Origin: Flavobacteriales bacterium | GTDB taxonomy: Bacteria > Bacteroidota > Bacteroidia > Flavobacteriales_D > Sanyastnellaceae | Assembly (NCBI GenBank): GCA_022428205.1 | Contig: JAKMCW010000093.1 | Location: forward strand, 55,626-119,625 | Reading direction: 5' to 3' | DNA length: 64,000 nt | Part shown: piece by piece, positions 42,701-49,072 of the stretch | How positions within the stretch are numbered: the stretch's first letter is position 1 | Layout: every line of letters begins with the position of its first letter | Position numbers and translations under genes: made by a program | The notes under the pieces: generated by a model | The model's input: the letters and a program-made list of their open reading frames with translations, nothing else | Told to the model about the DNA's origin: nothing | Databases searched by the model: none

Positions 42701-44633
42701 CAGGACAAGCGCTGCAGCTGTTCCAGCACACCACATCGAGGGTGGTGTTGGCCGCCACGTCCGTGACGCGGTTTACAAACTCTGCAGGGGCCGTTGTGCA
42801 CGCCTCACTGCCATCGAAGAACTCCTGATCGGACCATCCGTTGACCGTGAATTTGTATTCCTGAAGGCCTTCGGTCAAGTTGACCGTCAAGGTGTAAACG
42901 CCATCACCATCGGTGTCATCCATGGCGTTGCAATCGCCGCACCATCCGTTATAGGTTCCGTTGACAAAGACACCGTCGCCCGTTGCAAGTCCGTAGCTGC
43001 TCATGTCCACCTGGAAAGTGACACTGTACTGGCAGGAATTGTCGTCGATGAGGGCAGAAGGGTCGTAATTCACCGCGCCCTGGTCCAAACATCCTGGGAA
43101 ATCCAAGCAGGCATCACAGGTGTTCCAGCAGACCGCATCCAAATCTTGTGGTGCATCCACAATGAGGCTCCGATTGGTGAAGCCTCCGAGCGTAGAGGTG
43201 CACGAGGTACCCGGCGCGAATTCCTCCTGCTGGGTCCATCCATCCAATGTGAACTTGTATTCGATGGTATCCGCGGTGAGGTTGACCGTCAACTCGTAAA
43301 CGTCATCACCTACTGCTGTCATGGGATTGCAATCGCCACACCAGTCGTTGAATGAACCGTTGACGTTTACCATGCCGTAGGACCCTGTAAAGTTGCCCAT
43401 GTCTACCCGGAAGGTGACCGGATACAGGCAGGTACCGTTGTCTGTCGTTGCCGTAGCGCTGTAGTTCAAAGCATCGCTATCGGTGCACCCCACTGCAGCT
43501 GCGGCTTGCTCATCGCAAGTCAGGCAGCTTCCATAGGTGTCAGAGGTGGTCGATCCAGAAGCGACAAGCCGGTTGGCATAATTGGCCGCATCGGTTACTG
43601 CTGCACAGGCACCCCCTACTTGGGCATCGTCGATGAGGTTTTCCTGGTCCGCCCAGTTGTCGAGCATGTACTTGTACTCCACATCACCAGCTGGAATGCA
43701 GACCGACACGGTGTACACGCCATCGGCGTCCTCATCGGTCAAAGTGTTGTAAGCTTCTGCACCACACCATCCGCACCATGGTCCTGTCACATGGACAGTT
43801 GAAAAGGCGCCTTCATGGCAAGACATGTCTACGTTGAACGTCGTTTCTGTGGTCAGGCAGTTTCCATCACAGTCAAAGTTGGCTGCTGCGAAAGTGCAAT
43901 TGCCATCGTCAATCGTAGCAGTAGCATCATAATTGCAAGCGCTGCTGTCCATGCATCCAGCCGTGCCGCAAGAAGTCTGTTGGAAGGAGAATACATTCTC
44001 GATCAACTGATCCTGTTCTCCGTTTGGAAAGAGCTGCACGTAAAACTGACCACTGATCTCCCCATCCGTGGTTAACTGCGCCAGCAGCACTTTTTGATTG
44101 TCTCCAGAAACGCCATTGGCGCTGCTGGGCAAAATGTACCATCCACCGCCAATGGGCGAGCTGATGTCCACATTGCCTCCAGCACCGAAGCCGATTTCCC
44201 ATGACACAACATTCGGGTCAACGAGAACAGAGATATCCGTCTCCCCGGCTTGAAGGTCGGGCTGCTGCTCGAGGCCGATGGACACCCAACTGTCATAAGC
44301 TGCATCCGGAAACCCGCCGAATAGGAGCGGATTGATGGTGGCCGCCGTCGTACCACCAAAAGCGTCCTGGTAGAAGGACGTCGTGGTGTTCAAGAACAAC
44401 GGGTTGTCAGCATCACCAATACAGGCAGAGACAAAGTCATTGGTGTCCGGAGTGGACATGTAGACACGATATGTTGTCATACCGCCCACTACGTCTGTTG
44501 CGTAGGTCTCTACCGAAAGGTGGAAACCAGCGATGTCTCCAGCGACATCGAAACAGGCATTCTGGGCGGATGCTGTCCCTACCAAAGAGACGAGCAAACA
44601 AGCGAGGGAGTACAGTTTAAAGCGCATGTTCAT
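33798..44633 (-). CDS. Giant secreted multidomain protein (~3.6 kaa)
   Basis: Single uninterrupted ORF; signal peptide MRFKLYSLACLLVSLVGTASAQ; five TTYRVY domains, ~38 Cys-rich repeats, ~12 HYR-like domains, 3 CBM-like modules, C-terminal CPGDLNGDGAININDLLDFFQIYGSDCPQ. Confidence 0.9.
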   Translation of the reverse strand: MNMRFKLYSLACLLVSLVGTASAQNACFDVAGDIAGFHLSVETYATDVVGGMTTYRVYMSTPDTNDFVSACIGDADNPLFLNTTTSFYQDAFGGTTAATINPLLFGGFPDAAYDSWVSIGLEQQPDLQAGETDISVLVDPNVVSWEIGFGAGGNVDISSPIGGGWYILPSSANGVSGDNQKVLLAQLTTDGEISGQFYVQLFPNGEQDQLIENVFSFQQTSCGTAGCMDSSACNYDATATIDDGNCTFAAANFDCDGNCLTTETTFNVDMSCHEGAFSTVHVTGPWCGWCGAEAYNTLTDEDADGVYTVSVCIPAGDVEYKYMLDNWADQENLIDDAQVGGACAAVTDAANYANRLVASGSTTSDTYGSCLTCDEQAAAAVGCTDSDALNYSATATTDNGTCLYPVTFRVDMGNFTGSYGMVNVNGSFNDWCGDCNPMTAVGDDVYELTVNLTADTIEYKFTLDGWTQQEEFAPGTSCTSTLGGFTNRSLIVDAPQDLDAVCWNTCDACLDFPGCLDQGAVNYDPSALIDDNSCQYSVTFQVDMSSYGLATGDGVFVNGTYNGWCGDCNAMDDTDGDGVYTLTVNLTEGLQEYKFTVNGWSDQEFFDGSEACTTAPAEFVNRVTDVAANTTLDVVCWNSCSACPVPGCTDNTACNFTPGADQEDGSCYYCCADLSSDFAGYDLEQEIVSFDGISGMTTYRFYITTPNATDVVSAVSGDSEAPVYINTTTSFYQDPLGGLFPNGVNPGLFESFPTLQYDSWVTIGIDQSPDLTAGESDISLAEAESWSMEFEAGQNLAIDGFFGGAWYVTSNNSNGVAGDDHKVLLAQLTTDGELSGQFRVQVFPNGQGDGLGDLVTLSFGPHVDNAAPVFDNIPADVTVSCDEALPTADVTASDDCSTATVTMEESTSGDGCLSTITRTYTATDLEGNSTIDVWTITVEDNTAPVFTAPADITVTCGEDLDPSTTGDVTDVTDCNTYTVTWNDVQIFNMDPCVGGDTRARTWRVTDACGNESVDIQVITVVDGAAPTFVEVPSDTTVSCDAVLPTSDAVVTDDCGSATVTQADVTEEGECAGNSTVLRTFTAVDPCGNSTLYVQTITVVDTTAPTFTNVPADITVSVYDDVPSTMAEASDNCSSATVLFADETDGSANDYALITRTFTAVDACGNAATATQTITVLEVLGCTDALACNYNDLATADDGSCDFCSCDGVFPASGPYSLDIDTIEGGVDGMTTYQVYVTLTSATDFLSAVTGDVNNNSYVRTSTAFHQDPLGSANAHGINQAVIDAFPALAYDSWVTIGLTAAANTTAGEGEVSLVEGEPWVGDFENGGNIEISGQYGGGWFALNGSSNGEAGDDLRVLMGQFTTDGVFSGQLYVQVFPEGDGTNMQFQTLRWGEPQCGCQLEAACNYDPTTAYTDNDNCLYPEDLYGAVHFDCNGVCLNDSDEDGVCDEDEVPGCMDETACNFMEAATDDNGSCTYPDYGYECDGSCISDSDNDGICDLNEVLGCNLPTACNYDAAATENDESCTFDCYGCTSATAENYDADALLDDGSCLFGGCTNTSASNFDASADFNDGSCLFPGCTNPFACNYTTGANLDDGSCDVTSCAGCTNPQACNYDATASLNDDSCEFLSCRGCMDSGAVNYDDTATIDDGSCLFGGCLDEAALNYDATADFSDGSCQYAGCTDAGACNFDIQATNDDGSCDYTTCAGCMVTFACNYDAQATIQDDAACDFYSCCGDPAADNYEAGVADFLTYGCVYGGTPPMVEFVGCELPFACNYGDAENDCEFSSCAGCTEPSACNYDADATIPITCLDPEDIYGVDYVDCAGACLTDANSNGLCDEVEISGCTNPSACNFDAVATLDDGSCDTASCYGCTDAAACNYDDTASQNDGSCDYVTCYGCTDAAACNYDDAATLSDGSCTYPPAANLDCNGDCINDGNNNGICDEEETLGCTDLGACNFDANATFDDGSCEFLSCTGCTNVNACNYDASASISDGSCEFTSCLGCTDVTACNYDVDATQLDGSCTYPVAEYDCDGNCLVDSDGDGICDAFDGNFSGCMDPLACNYAPLADEDDGSCDFCSCAGFTTDLAGYGVVIEEYATNGISGYTTYRVYITTPNATDKVSAVTGQSANPTFVETSGDFYQHPNGGVFPNGINPILYDFVPEIEFDSWFTIGIDAAPVGANGEGNIQGLPEPEPWSSVFENGSGFTIDDIIGSGWFVNPDVNNGLAGDDHKVLLAQLTTNGDLSGQFYVQVFPEGNNLNQERVTLTFGGSQCGCTDVTACNYAASAIIDDGSCYYPAFGYGCDDVCLFDSEAPEFTEIPEDEFVSCSADISVVMPAATDNCDQNLEFSYSDEIVDGPCGETYDIIRTYIVTDDFGQADTVSHVIHVIDEQAPIFTNVPADATLECGASLPTNQAVAVDNCNGVTVTFTDEMVTDGCGNSGVLERTWFAEDACGNVNTALTTYTIVDTTNPELVDVPADVTIGCEENYDFPEPTATDACGTVELTEEMTVLDGDCPNSYTLVRTFTAIDECGNFSQAVQTISVIDDDAPVFAGLPVDQTLECGEEMPEVSVTADDACSGTVFVTFSDAQVTVDDCHYQVVRTFVATDDCGNAATHDWTVTYEDTTAPTFTAPADVTLDCSADTTPAGAGDVTDAADLCDAAPAVTYSDVVTDGTFSLEGMTADIRVELRLNNLSAFPRVLEATGVTIGDGMELTVADEASNPLNLRGALEVDIAGNAIGLSVADVIGSESYDFIEVRVSNISGGSIVGANVNTGSLLSDAASAQWNTTTLADEIVLTLIEESGSTLEIVDGGTASVAALSPMNCLSNNIITRTWTVTDACGNSTSEVQTITLHDLTNPVFDFTPADQTLDCTADYTLEMATATDACTGVTVTYVDVESFPCEGSRVIERTFTAVDGCGNAATHLQTISFLDTTAPVFTVMPEDLLLECSEELPVTVAEASDDCGTVQVTYSDETVAGDCTGQWTVVRTFTAVDGCGNSSDYVQNIAFEDTTAPALTLIPADTTYSVAAGEEIPVDYPQAEDACGVVSMSFVDVCSDQELGGYTAQRVFTISDDCGNAVDVTQIIVVSYLLGCNDPDAVNYDPQAAAGDGTCVYAGCTNPEALNYNPLADEDDGSCLVATIEGCTDPAACNYFEVANSDDGSCDYCSCINAPVIDGYSVQLETVAVDGVPGMTTYRLYVTMVNPTDVLSSVVGEDGLETYINTTSSFYQDPFGGALGQATNPLLYGIAPQLVYDSYVTIGLTEGVNTAAGEIEVTTVESESSAWLAPFEAGGNIAIDGMFGGAWFTLNGASNAIAGDDLQVLLGQFTTSGTLSGQISLQIFPEGNGDNDMIITFPIGNSACGCTDETACNYSADATNDDGSCEYAGVYDCDGSTCVNDTDGDGICDELEVPGCTDATALNYMDAASDDDGSCLILGCMDSNADNYDELANVEGDCTYPMEGCTDAAAVNYDDTALVDDGSCLFLGCMDPEADNYDASANVSGFCSYPAEGCTDSAAVNYSDAAITDDGSCLYPGCTDPTALNYDPTANFDAGCILPLEGCTDPQAENYNALANTNDGSCEYTPPCPGDLNGDGAININDLLDFFQIYGSDCPQ
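33890..34555 (-). repeat. C-terminal Cys-rich repeat array (about 8 copies)
   Basis: GCTDATALNYMDAASDDDGSCLILGCMDSNADNYDELANVEGDCTYPMEGC... Confidence 0.88.
34555..35150 (-). repeat. TTYRVY/YDSW domain copy 5
   Basis: GMTTYRLYVTMVNPTDVLSSVVGEDGLETYINTTSSFYQDPFGG...YDSYVTIGLT. Confidence 0.85.
35370..37715 (-). repeat. HYR-like domain array B (about 8 copies, one carrying an insertion)
   Basis: DTTAPVFTVMPEDLLLECSEELPVTVAEASDDC...RTFTAVDGCGNSS and variants. Confidence 0.75.
37815..38410 (-). repeat. TTYRVY/YDSW domain copy 4
   Basis: GYTTYRVYITTPNATDKVSAVTGQ...FYQHPNGGVFPNGINPILYD...FDSWFTIGID. Confidence 0.85.
38410..40445 (-). repeat. Main Cys-rich repeat array (about 21 copies of GC[TM][DN]xxACNYDxxAxxxDGSC)
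   Basis: Read directly in the translation, e.g. GCTNPQACNYDATASLNDDSCEFLSCRGCMDSGAVNYDDTATIDDGSCLFGGC. Confidence 0.9.
40440..41035 (-). repeat. TTYRVY/YDSW domain copy 3
   Basis: GMTTYQVYVTLTSATDFLSAVTGD...TSTAFHQDPLGS...YDSWVTIGL. Confidence 0.85.
41105..42050 (-). repeat. HYR-like domain array A (about 4 copies)
   Basis: D-x-x-AP-x-F-x-x-x-P-x-D-x-TVSC ... ASDDC ... RTYTATD...GNST repeated. Confidence 0.75.
42050..42625 (-). repeat. TTYRVY/YDSW domain copy 2
   Basis: GMTTYRFYITTPNATDVVSAVSGDSEAPVYINTTTSFYQDPLGG...YDSWVTIGID. Confidence 0.85.
42700..43870 (-). repeat. Three CBM-like modules, each ending in a Cys-rich tail
   Basis: TTFNVDM..VHVTGPWCGWC; VTFRVDMGNFTGSYGMVNVNGSFNDWCGDCN; VTFQVDMSSYGLATGDGVFVNGTYNGWCGDCN. 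Confidence 0.75.
43970..44560 (-). repeat. TTYRVY/YDSW domain copy 1 (giant protein)
   Basis: GGMTTYRVYMSTPDTNDFVSA...NTTTSFYQDAFGG...YDSWVSIGLE...GGGWYILPSSANGVSGDNQKVLLAQLTTDGEISGQFYVQLFPNG. Confidence 0.85.
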
Positions 44634-44665
44634 GCAGTTAAGCTCATCTAAATTACACAAATTCA

Positions 44666-44689
44666 TCGACGTTTTACGCTATTCGTCGA
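44666..44689. promoter_or_regulatory. Inverted repeat in the giant-gene/ffh divergent intergenic region
   Basis: TCGACG-N12-CGTCGA; also CATCGAC (44664-44670) complementary to GTCGATG (44706-44712). Confidence 0.35.
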
Positions 44690-44758
44690 AATATTTTTGC
44701 GTTTAGTCGATGCTATTGCCCTGAAACACCCGTCAATCCTGATGCCAAAGCCTGAAGC

Positions 44759-44766
44759 TACCTTTG
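44759..44766 (+). promoter_or_regulatory. -7 box (TACCTTTG), 8 nt before ffh ATG
   Basis: Exact TAnnTTTG. Confidence 0.5.
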
Positions 44767-44774
44767 CCCCAACC

Positions 44775-46130
44775 ATGTTCGAAAACCTCAGTGACCGCTT
44801 CGAAAAGGCTTTTCAGCGCATCCGCGGTGAAGCCACGATCACAGAAGCCAACATTGGCGAGACCGCCAAAGAAATCCGACGTGCCCTCGTCGATGCCGAC
44901 GTCAATTACAGCGTAGCCAAGCGCTTTGCCAACCGGGTCAAGGAAAAGGCCTTGGGGGCAGAAGTATTGACCTCCGTAAAGCCTGGTCAGCTCTTGGTCA
45001 AAATCACCCAGGAAGAACTGGCTGATTTCATGGGCAGCAACCACGCTGACCTCGTGCTCAAGGGCAAGCCTGCTGTCATCTTGATGAGCGGCCTGCAAGG
45101 TTCTGGAAAGACCACCCACAGTGCGAAACTTGCCCTTCACTTGAGAAGCAACATGGGCAAACGTCCTCTGCTCGTGGCATGCGACGTTTACCGCCCTGCA
45201 GCCATTGATCAACTCGAGGTGATGGCCAAGCGCGTTGGAGCTGATGTCTTCACCCAGCGCGAATCGAAGGACCCCGTTGAAATTGCCCAGGCGGCCCTTC
45301 GCCACGCTCGAAGTCACGGCAACGACGTGGTGATTGTCGATACTGCGGGACGCCTCGCTGTAGACGAGGACATGATGGCCGAAATCGCCCGAATCAAGGA
45401 TGCCACCACACCATCGGAGACTTTGTTTGTCGTCGATGCCATGACCGGACAGGATGCCGTGCGCACGGCGCAGGCCTTTCACGAGCGCATCGCTTTTGAT
45501 GGGGTCATTCTCACCAAAATGGACGGTGATACGCGCGGCGGTGCGGCCCTTTCCATTCGCGAGGAGACCGGTAAACCGGTCAAATTCATCGGTACGGGAG
45601 AGAAGCCGGAGGCCTTGGAGCCTTTCCACCCCGACCGTATGGCCCAGCGCATTTTGGGCATGGGTGATGTCGTCACCTTGGTCGAAAAGGCCCAAGCCCA
45701 GTTTGACCAAGAAAGCGCCAAGAAGCTTCAGAATAAGATCCGGAAGAACAGCTTCGACTTTGAAGATTTCCTTGAGCAGGTGCAGCAGGTCAAAAAGATG
45801 GGCAACGTCAAAGACCTTCTCGCCATGGTTCCCGGAATGGGCAAAGCCCTGCGGGGGGTTGACATCGACGATGACGCCTTCAAGCACATTGAAGCCATCA
45901 TTCAATCCATGACGCCCCACGAGCGCAAGAACCCAGATGCACTCAATGGCAGCCGCAAGGATCGGATTGCAAAAGGCAGCGGAACCAGTGTCCAAGAGGT
46001 CAACCAGTTGATCAAGCAGTTCGGCGAGATGAAGAAGATGATGAAGGCCATGAGCGGAGGTGGACGCCGGGGAATGGCGGGTATGATGTCACGGGCAGGT
46101 GGTCCGGGCGGAATGCGCATGCCACGATAA
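44775..46130 (+). CDS. ffh: Signal recognition particle protein Ffh
   Basis: MSGLQGSGKTTHSAKLALHL, DVYRPAAIDQL, DTAGRL, TKMDGDTRGGAALS, C-terminal Met-rich M domain. Confidence 0.97.
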   Translation: MFENLSDRFEKAFQRIRGEATITEANIGETAKEIRRALVDADVNYSVAKRFANRVKEKALGAEVLTSVKPGQLLVKITQEELADFMGSNHADLVLKGKPAVILMSGLQGSGKTTHSAKLALHLRSNMGKRPLLVACDVYRPAAIDQLEVMAKRVGADVFTQRESKDPVEIAQAALRHARSHGNDVVIVDTAGRLAVDEDMMAEIARIKDATTPSETLFVVDAMTGQDAVRTAQAFHERIAFDGVILTKMDGDTRGGAALSIREETGKPVKFIGTGEKPEALEPFHPDRMAQRILGMGDVVTLVEKAQAQFDQESAKKLQNKIRKNSFDFEDFLEQVQQVKKMGNVKDLLAMVPGMGKALRGVDIDDDAFKHIEAIIQSMTPHERKNPDALNGSRKDRIAKGSGTSVQEVNQLIKQFGEMKKMMKAMSGGGRRGMAGMMSRAGGPGGMRMPR

Positions 46131-46149
46131 CCCCAAGAAATCGCAAGAC

Positions 46150-47040
46150 ATGGGCCATCAGATTCTGGACGGAAAAGCACTTTCTCGGAACATCAAGGAT
46201 GAAATCGCCGCCGAAGTGGCGGAGTGGGTTGGTCAAGGTCACCGCCCCCCCCACCTCGCCGCCGTGTTGGTCGGCCAGGATGGGGCCAGCCGGACCTACG
46301 TGGACCACAAAGTCAAAAGCTGCGCACAAGTCGGATTTGACAGCACCCTGATTGAGCGCGAGGCAGACATCACCCAAGATGCCTTGTTGGACATCGTTGC
46401 CTCCCTCAACGAAAACCCTGAAATCGACGGGTTCATCGTGCAACTGCCACTGCCGGACCACATTGATGACCAGGCCGTGATTGAGGCCATATCTCCCCGC
46501 AAGGACGTCGATGGGTTCCACCCTTCTAACATGGGCAACCTCGCCTTGGGACTGCCCGGTTTTGTTCCGGCCACGCCAGCAGGCATCATGACCATGCTGG
46601 AGCGCACGGGTGTGGAGACGCAAGGCAAGCACGCCGTCGTCATCGGGCGCTCGAGCATTGTCGGCACACCGATGTCGTTGCTGCTCAGCCGTTCGGACAA
46701 GCCAGGCAACTGCACGGTCACTTTGTGCCATAGCCGCACCCAAGACCTTGCAGCCCATTGCCGGCGCGCGGACATCTTGGTGGCCGCCGTAGGGCGGCCC
46801 GGCATGGTCACAGCCGACATGGTCAAAGAAGGGGCGATTGTCATAGATGTCGGCATCACGCGTGTGGCCGATGACACGGCCAAGAGGGGCTTCAGGCTCA
46901 AGGGCGACGTGGATTTCACCGCTGTTGCGGACAAGTGCAGTTGGATCACGCCCGTTCCAGGCGGCGTAGGTCCGATGACCATTGTCAGCTTGCTGCGCAA
47001 TACCCTCACCGCCGCCCAGCGTTCGGAAGAATTCGCCTGA
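46150..47040 (+). CDS. folD: Bifunctional methylenetetrahydrofolate dehydrogenase/cyclohydrolase
   Basis: VGQDGASRTYVDHKVKSC, DGFIVQLPLPDHID, VVIGRSSIVGTPMSLLLS, VDVGITR, PVPGGVGPMTIVSLLRNT. Confidence 0.95.
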   Translation: MGHQILDGKALSRNIKDEIAAEVAEWVGQGHRPPHLAAVLVGQDGASRTYVDHKVKSCAQVGFDSTLIEREADITQDALLDIVASLNENPEIDGFIVQLPLPDHIDDQAVIEAISPRKDVDGFHPSNMGNLALGLPGFVPATPAGIMTMLERTGVETQGKHAVVIGRSSIVGTPMSLLLSRSDKPGNCTVTLCHSRTQDLAAHCRRADILVAAVGRPGMVTADMVKEGAIVIDVGITRVADDTAKRGFRLKGDVDFTAVADKCSWITPVPGGVGPMTIVSLLRNTLTAAQRSEEFA

Positions 47041-47043
47041 CAG

Positions 47044-48153
47044 ATGTCCTGCGACGCGGCGGATGAAATGTGGATGGCACAGGCCATGGCCCTCGCCGCC
47101 CGTGGTCGCTGGGGTACTGCTCCCAACCCAAGGGTAGGTTGTGTCATCGTGCATGAGGGCAAGGCCATCGCTGAGGGTTGGCATGCCCGCATCGGCGGCC
47201 CCCATGCAGAGGCGGTTGCATTGGCATCCTTGGATGCAACCGACGCGCGTCTGGCGTCAGCTACCGCCTATGTCACCCTGGAACCCTGCAACCACCACGG
47301 ACGCACTTCTCCGTGTGCTGAACGGCTGGTGCAAGCGGGCATTCCGCGGATCGTGGTCGGCATGGTCGACCCCGACCCTCGGGTATCCGGAAGCGGCATC
47401 GGTCGTCTGCGATCAGCCGGCGCTCAAGTGGACCTGATGGACCGCCATCCCGAGGGCCGATGGCTGAACCGGCGGTTTCTGTCTTCACTGGAGCGGCACC
47501 GTCCTTGGGTGGTGCTCAAATGTGCCGTCAGCGCAGACGGCCATGCCGACCCACCGCGTGATTTGGGACAAAAAGGCAGCCTGCCCATCACCGCACCGCG
47601 GCTCCGGAAGCTCACGCACCAATGGAGGGCCGAAGAATCCGCCATCCTCGTGGGGGCTGGCACGGTCAATACCGATGACCCGCGCCTCGATGTCCGAGAA
47701 GCTGCGGGTGACTCCCCCTTCCCTGTCGTCATGGACCCCGATGGGTTAACCTCCCCACAGGCCAAGGTCTACGCCCACCCCAAGGCCTGCGTTTTGGGAG
47801 GGCCCTCTGACCTTCCGGACCATGTCCAACGGTTGGCACCTCCGACCGAGCATCACGTCGCCCATGTTTTGAGCGCCCTACAAGATTTGGGCTGTAGGTC
47901 CGTCCTGGTGGAAGGCGGACCACATACCCTAGGCCAGTTTTTGGAAGCGGGACTTTGGGATGAGGCGCGCTGGTGCCGCAGCGCCATGTCTACAGGCGGT
48001 GGACTAAAGGCCCCTGTGCTTCCTTCGGATGCGCTCCTTCGCGGTACACACCCCTTTGGCGATGATGTGGTCGACTATTTTCTGCATCCAGCATCGGCAA
48101 GATGGACCCAGGCGTCGCCCCCGCCCACTTTGACCCTTCCTTTGCCGTCATGA
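47044..48153 (+). CDS. ribD: Bifunctional riboflavin biosynthesis deaminase/reductase
   Basis: GPHAEAVAL, YVTLEPCNHHGRTSPCAERLVQAG, C-terminal reductase domain SVLVEGGPHTLGQFLE. Confidence 0.93.
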   Translation: MSCDAADEMWMAQAMALAARGRWGTAPNPRVGCVIVHEGKAIAEGWHARIGGPHAEAVALASLDATDARLASATAYVTLEPCNHHGRTSPCAERLVQAGIPRIVVGMVDPDPRVSGSGIGRLRSAGAQVDLMDRHPEGRWLNRRFLSSLERHRPWVVLKCAVSADGHADPPRDLGQKGSLPITAPRLRKLTHQWRAEESAILVGAGTVNTDDPRLDVREAAGDSPFPVVMDPDGLTSPQAKVYAHPKACVLGGPSDLPDHVQRLAPPTEHHVAHVLSALQDLGCRSVLVEGGPHTLGQFLEAGLWDEARWCRSAMSTGGGLKAPVLPSDALLRGTHPFGDDVVDYFLHPASARWTQASPPPTLTLPLPS

Positions 48154-49049
48154 TTTCACTCGGACTTTGCATCCTCCTCTCCACCCTGATGTTCAGCTGT
48201 TTTCGGCTGTTTCCCAAGATGAAAGTCCGGCTGGAAGACGCCATCGTCATCAACTACATGGTGGCCGCTGTCATTTCCATTGGCATCGCCGGTCCGAGCC
48301 ACGCGCTCTCCAGGCTCGGTGAAGTGAGCTCGTTTGCCGGGGCTGGTATGGGCTTGATTTTCCTGTACATGTTCCGCAAAATTGGAGAATGCACCCAGCA
48401 GCTCGGACTCGGCGTGGTGGCCATTGCGACAAAAATGTCCATGGTCCTCCCCATGATCGTGTTCATCGTGTTGGACCCAACCGATGCCTTTTCCTGGCAC
48501 AAGGGTGCGGCCATTGGCCTGGCGTTCCCAGCAGTTTGGCTCGCCAGCACCCAAGGACCCAAGCACAGCAGCCGACAGTCAGCTTCCCCAGGTGCGGCCG
48601 CTCAAACGGCCAGTTGGGTCTTGCCCGCCATTGTGTTTGCGGGCTCGGGGCTCATCGACTTGGGCTTTGGCTGGTTCTCCAGCCCCGACCACATGTCGTG
48701 CGATGCAGACCGGCTCACCTTTGCCTCCATCCCCTTCACCATGGCGGCCCTGATTGGGGTGTCGCGCTGGGTGGCAGTGCCGCGCTGTGCTCCGCAACTC
48801 GACAAAGCGACCGTCTTGGGCGGTATCATCCTGGGCGTCATCAACGTCGGTACGCTGTTCTTCTTGCTGTCGGCTTATGAGCACATGCCGCTGTCGCGTT
48901 CTGCCATCGTCCCCATGAACAACCTCGGTGTGGTGCTGGCGACATCATTGGCTGGCATGCTCTTCTTCTCCGAACGTCCGTCGCTTCGGAACCTCGGAGG
49001 TTGGGCCTTGGCCACTACTGCACTTATACTCCTGCTTCAGTCAAATTGA
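48150..49049 (+). CDS. DMT/EamA-like transporter
   Basis: ~10 TM; APLSRSAIVPMNNLGVVLATSLAGMLFFSERPSLRN-like EamA C-terminal signature; ATGA overlap with ribD. Confidence 0.7.
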   Translation: MISLGLCILLSTLMFSCFRLFPKMKVRLEDAIVINYMVAAVISIGIAGPSHALSRLGEVSSFAGAGMGLIFLYMFRKIGECTQQLGLGVVAIATKMSMVLPMIVFIVLDPTDAFSWHKGAAIGLAFPAVWLASTQGPKHSSRQSASPGAAAQTASWVLPAIVFAGSGLIDLGFGWFSSPDHMSCDADRLTFASIPFTMAALIGVSRWVAVPRCAPQLDKATVLGGIILGVINVGTLFFLLSAYEHMPLSRSAIVPMNNLGVVLATSLAGMLFFSERPSLRNLGGWALATTALILLLQSN

Positions 49050-49072
49050 AGTCCATGCCGTTCCTTGTGGAC

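Noticed and set aside
44697-44774. N-terminal extension of the ffh ORF to 44697
   Set aside because: MRLVDAIALKHPSILMPKPEATFAPT is not Ffh-like; MFENLSDRFEKAFQ at 44775 is the expected start and has a -7 box just upstream.
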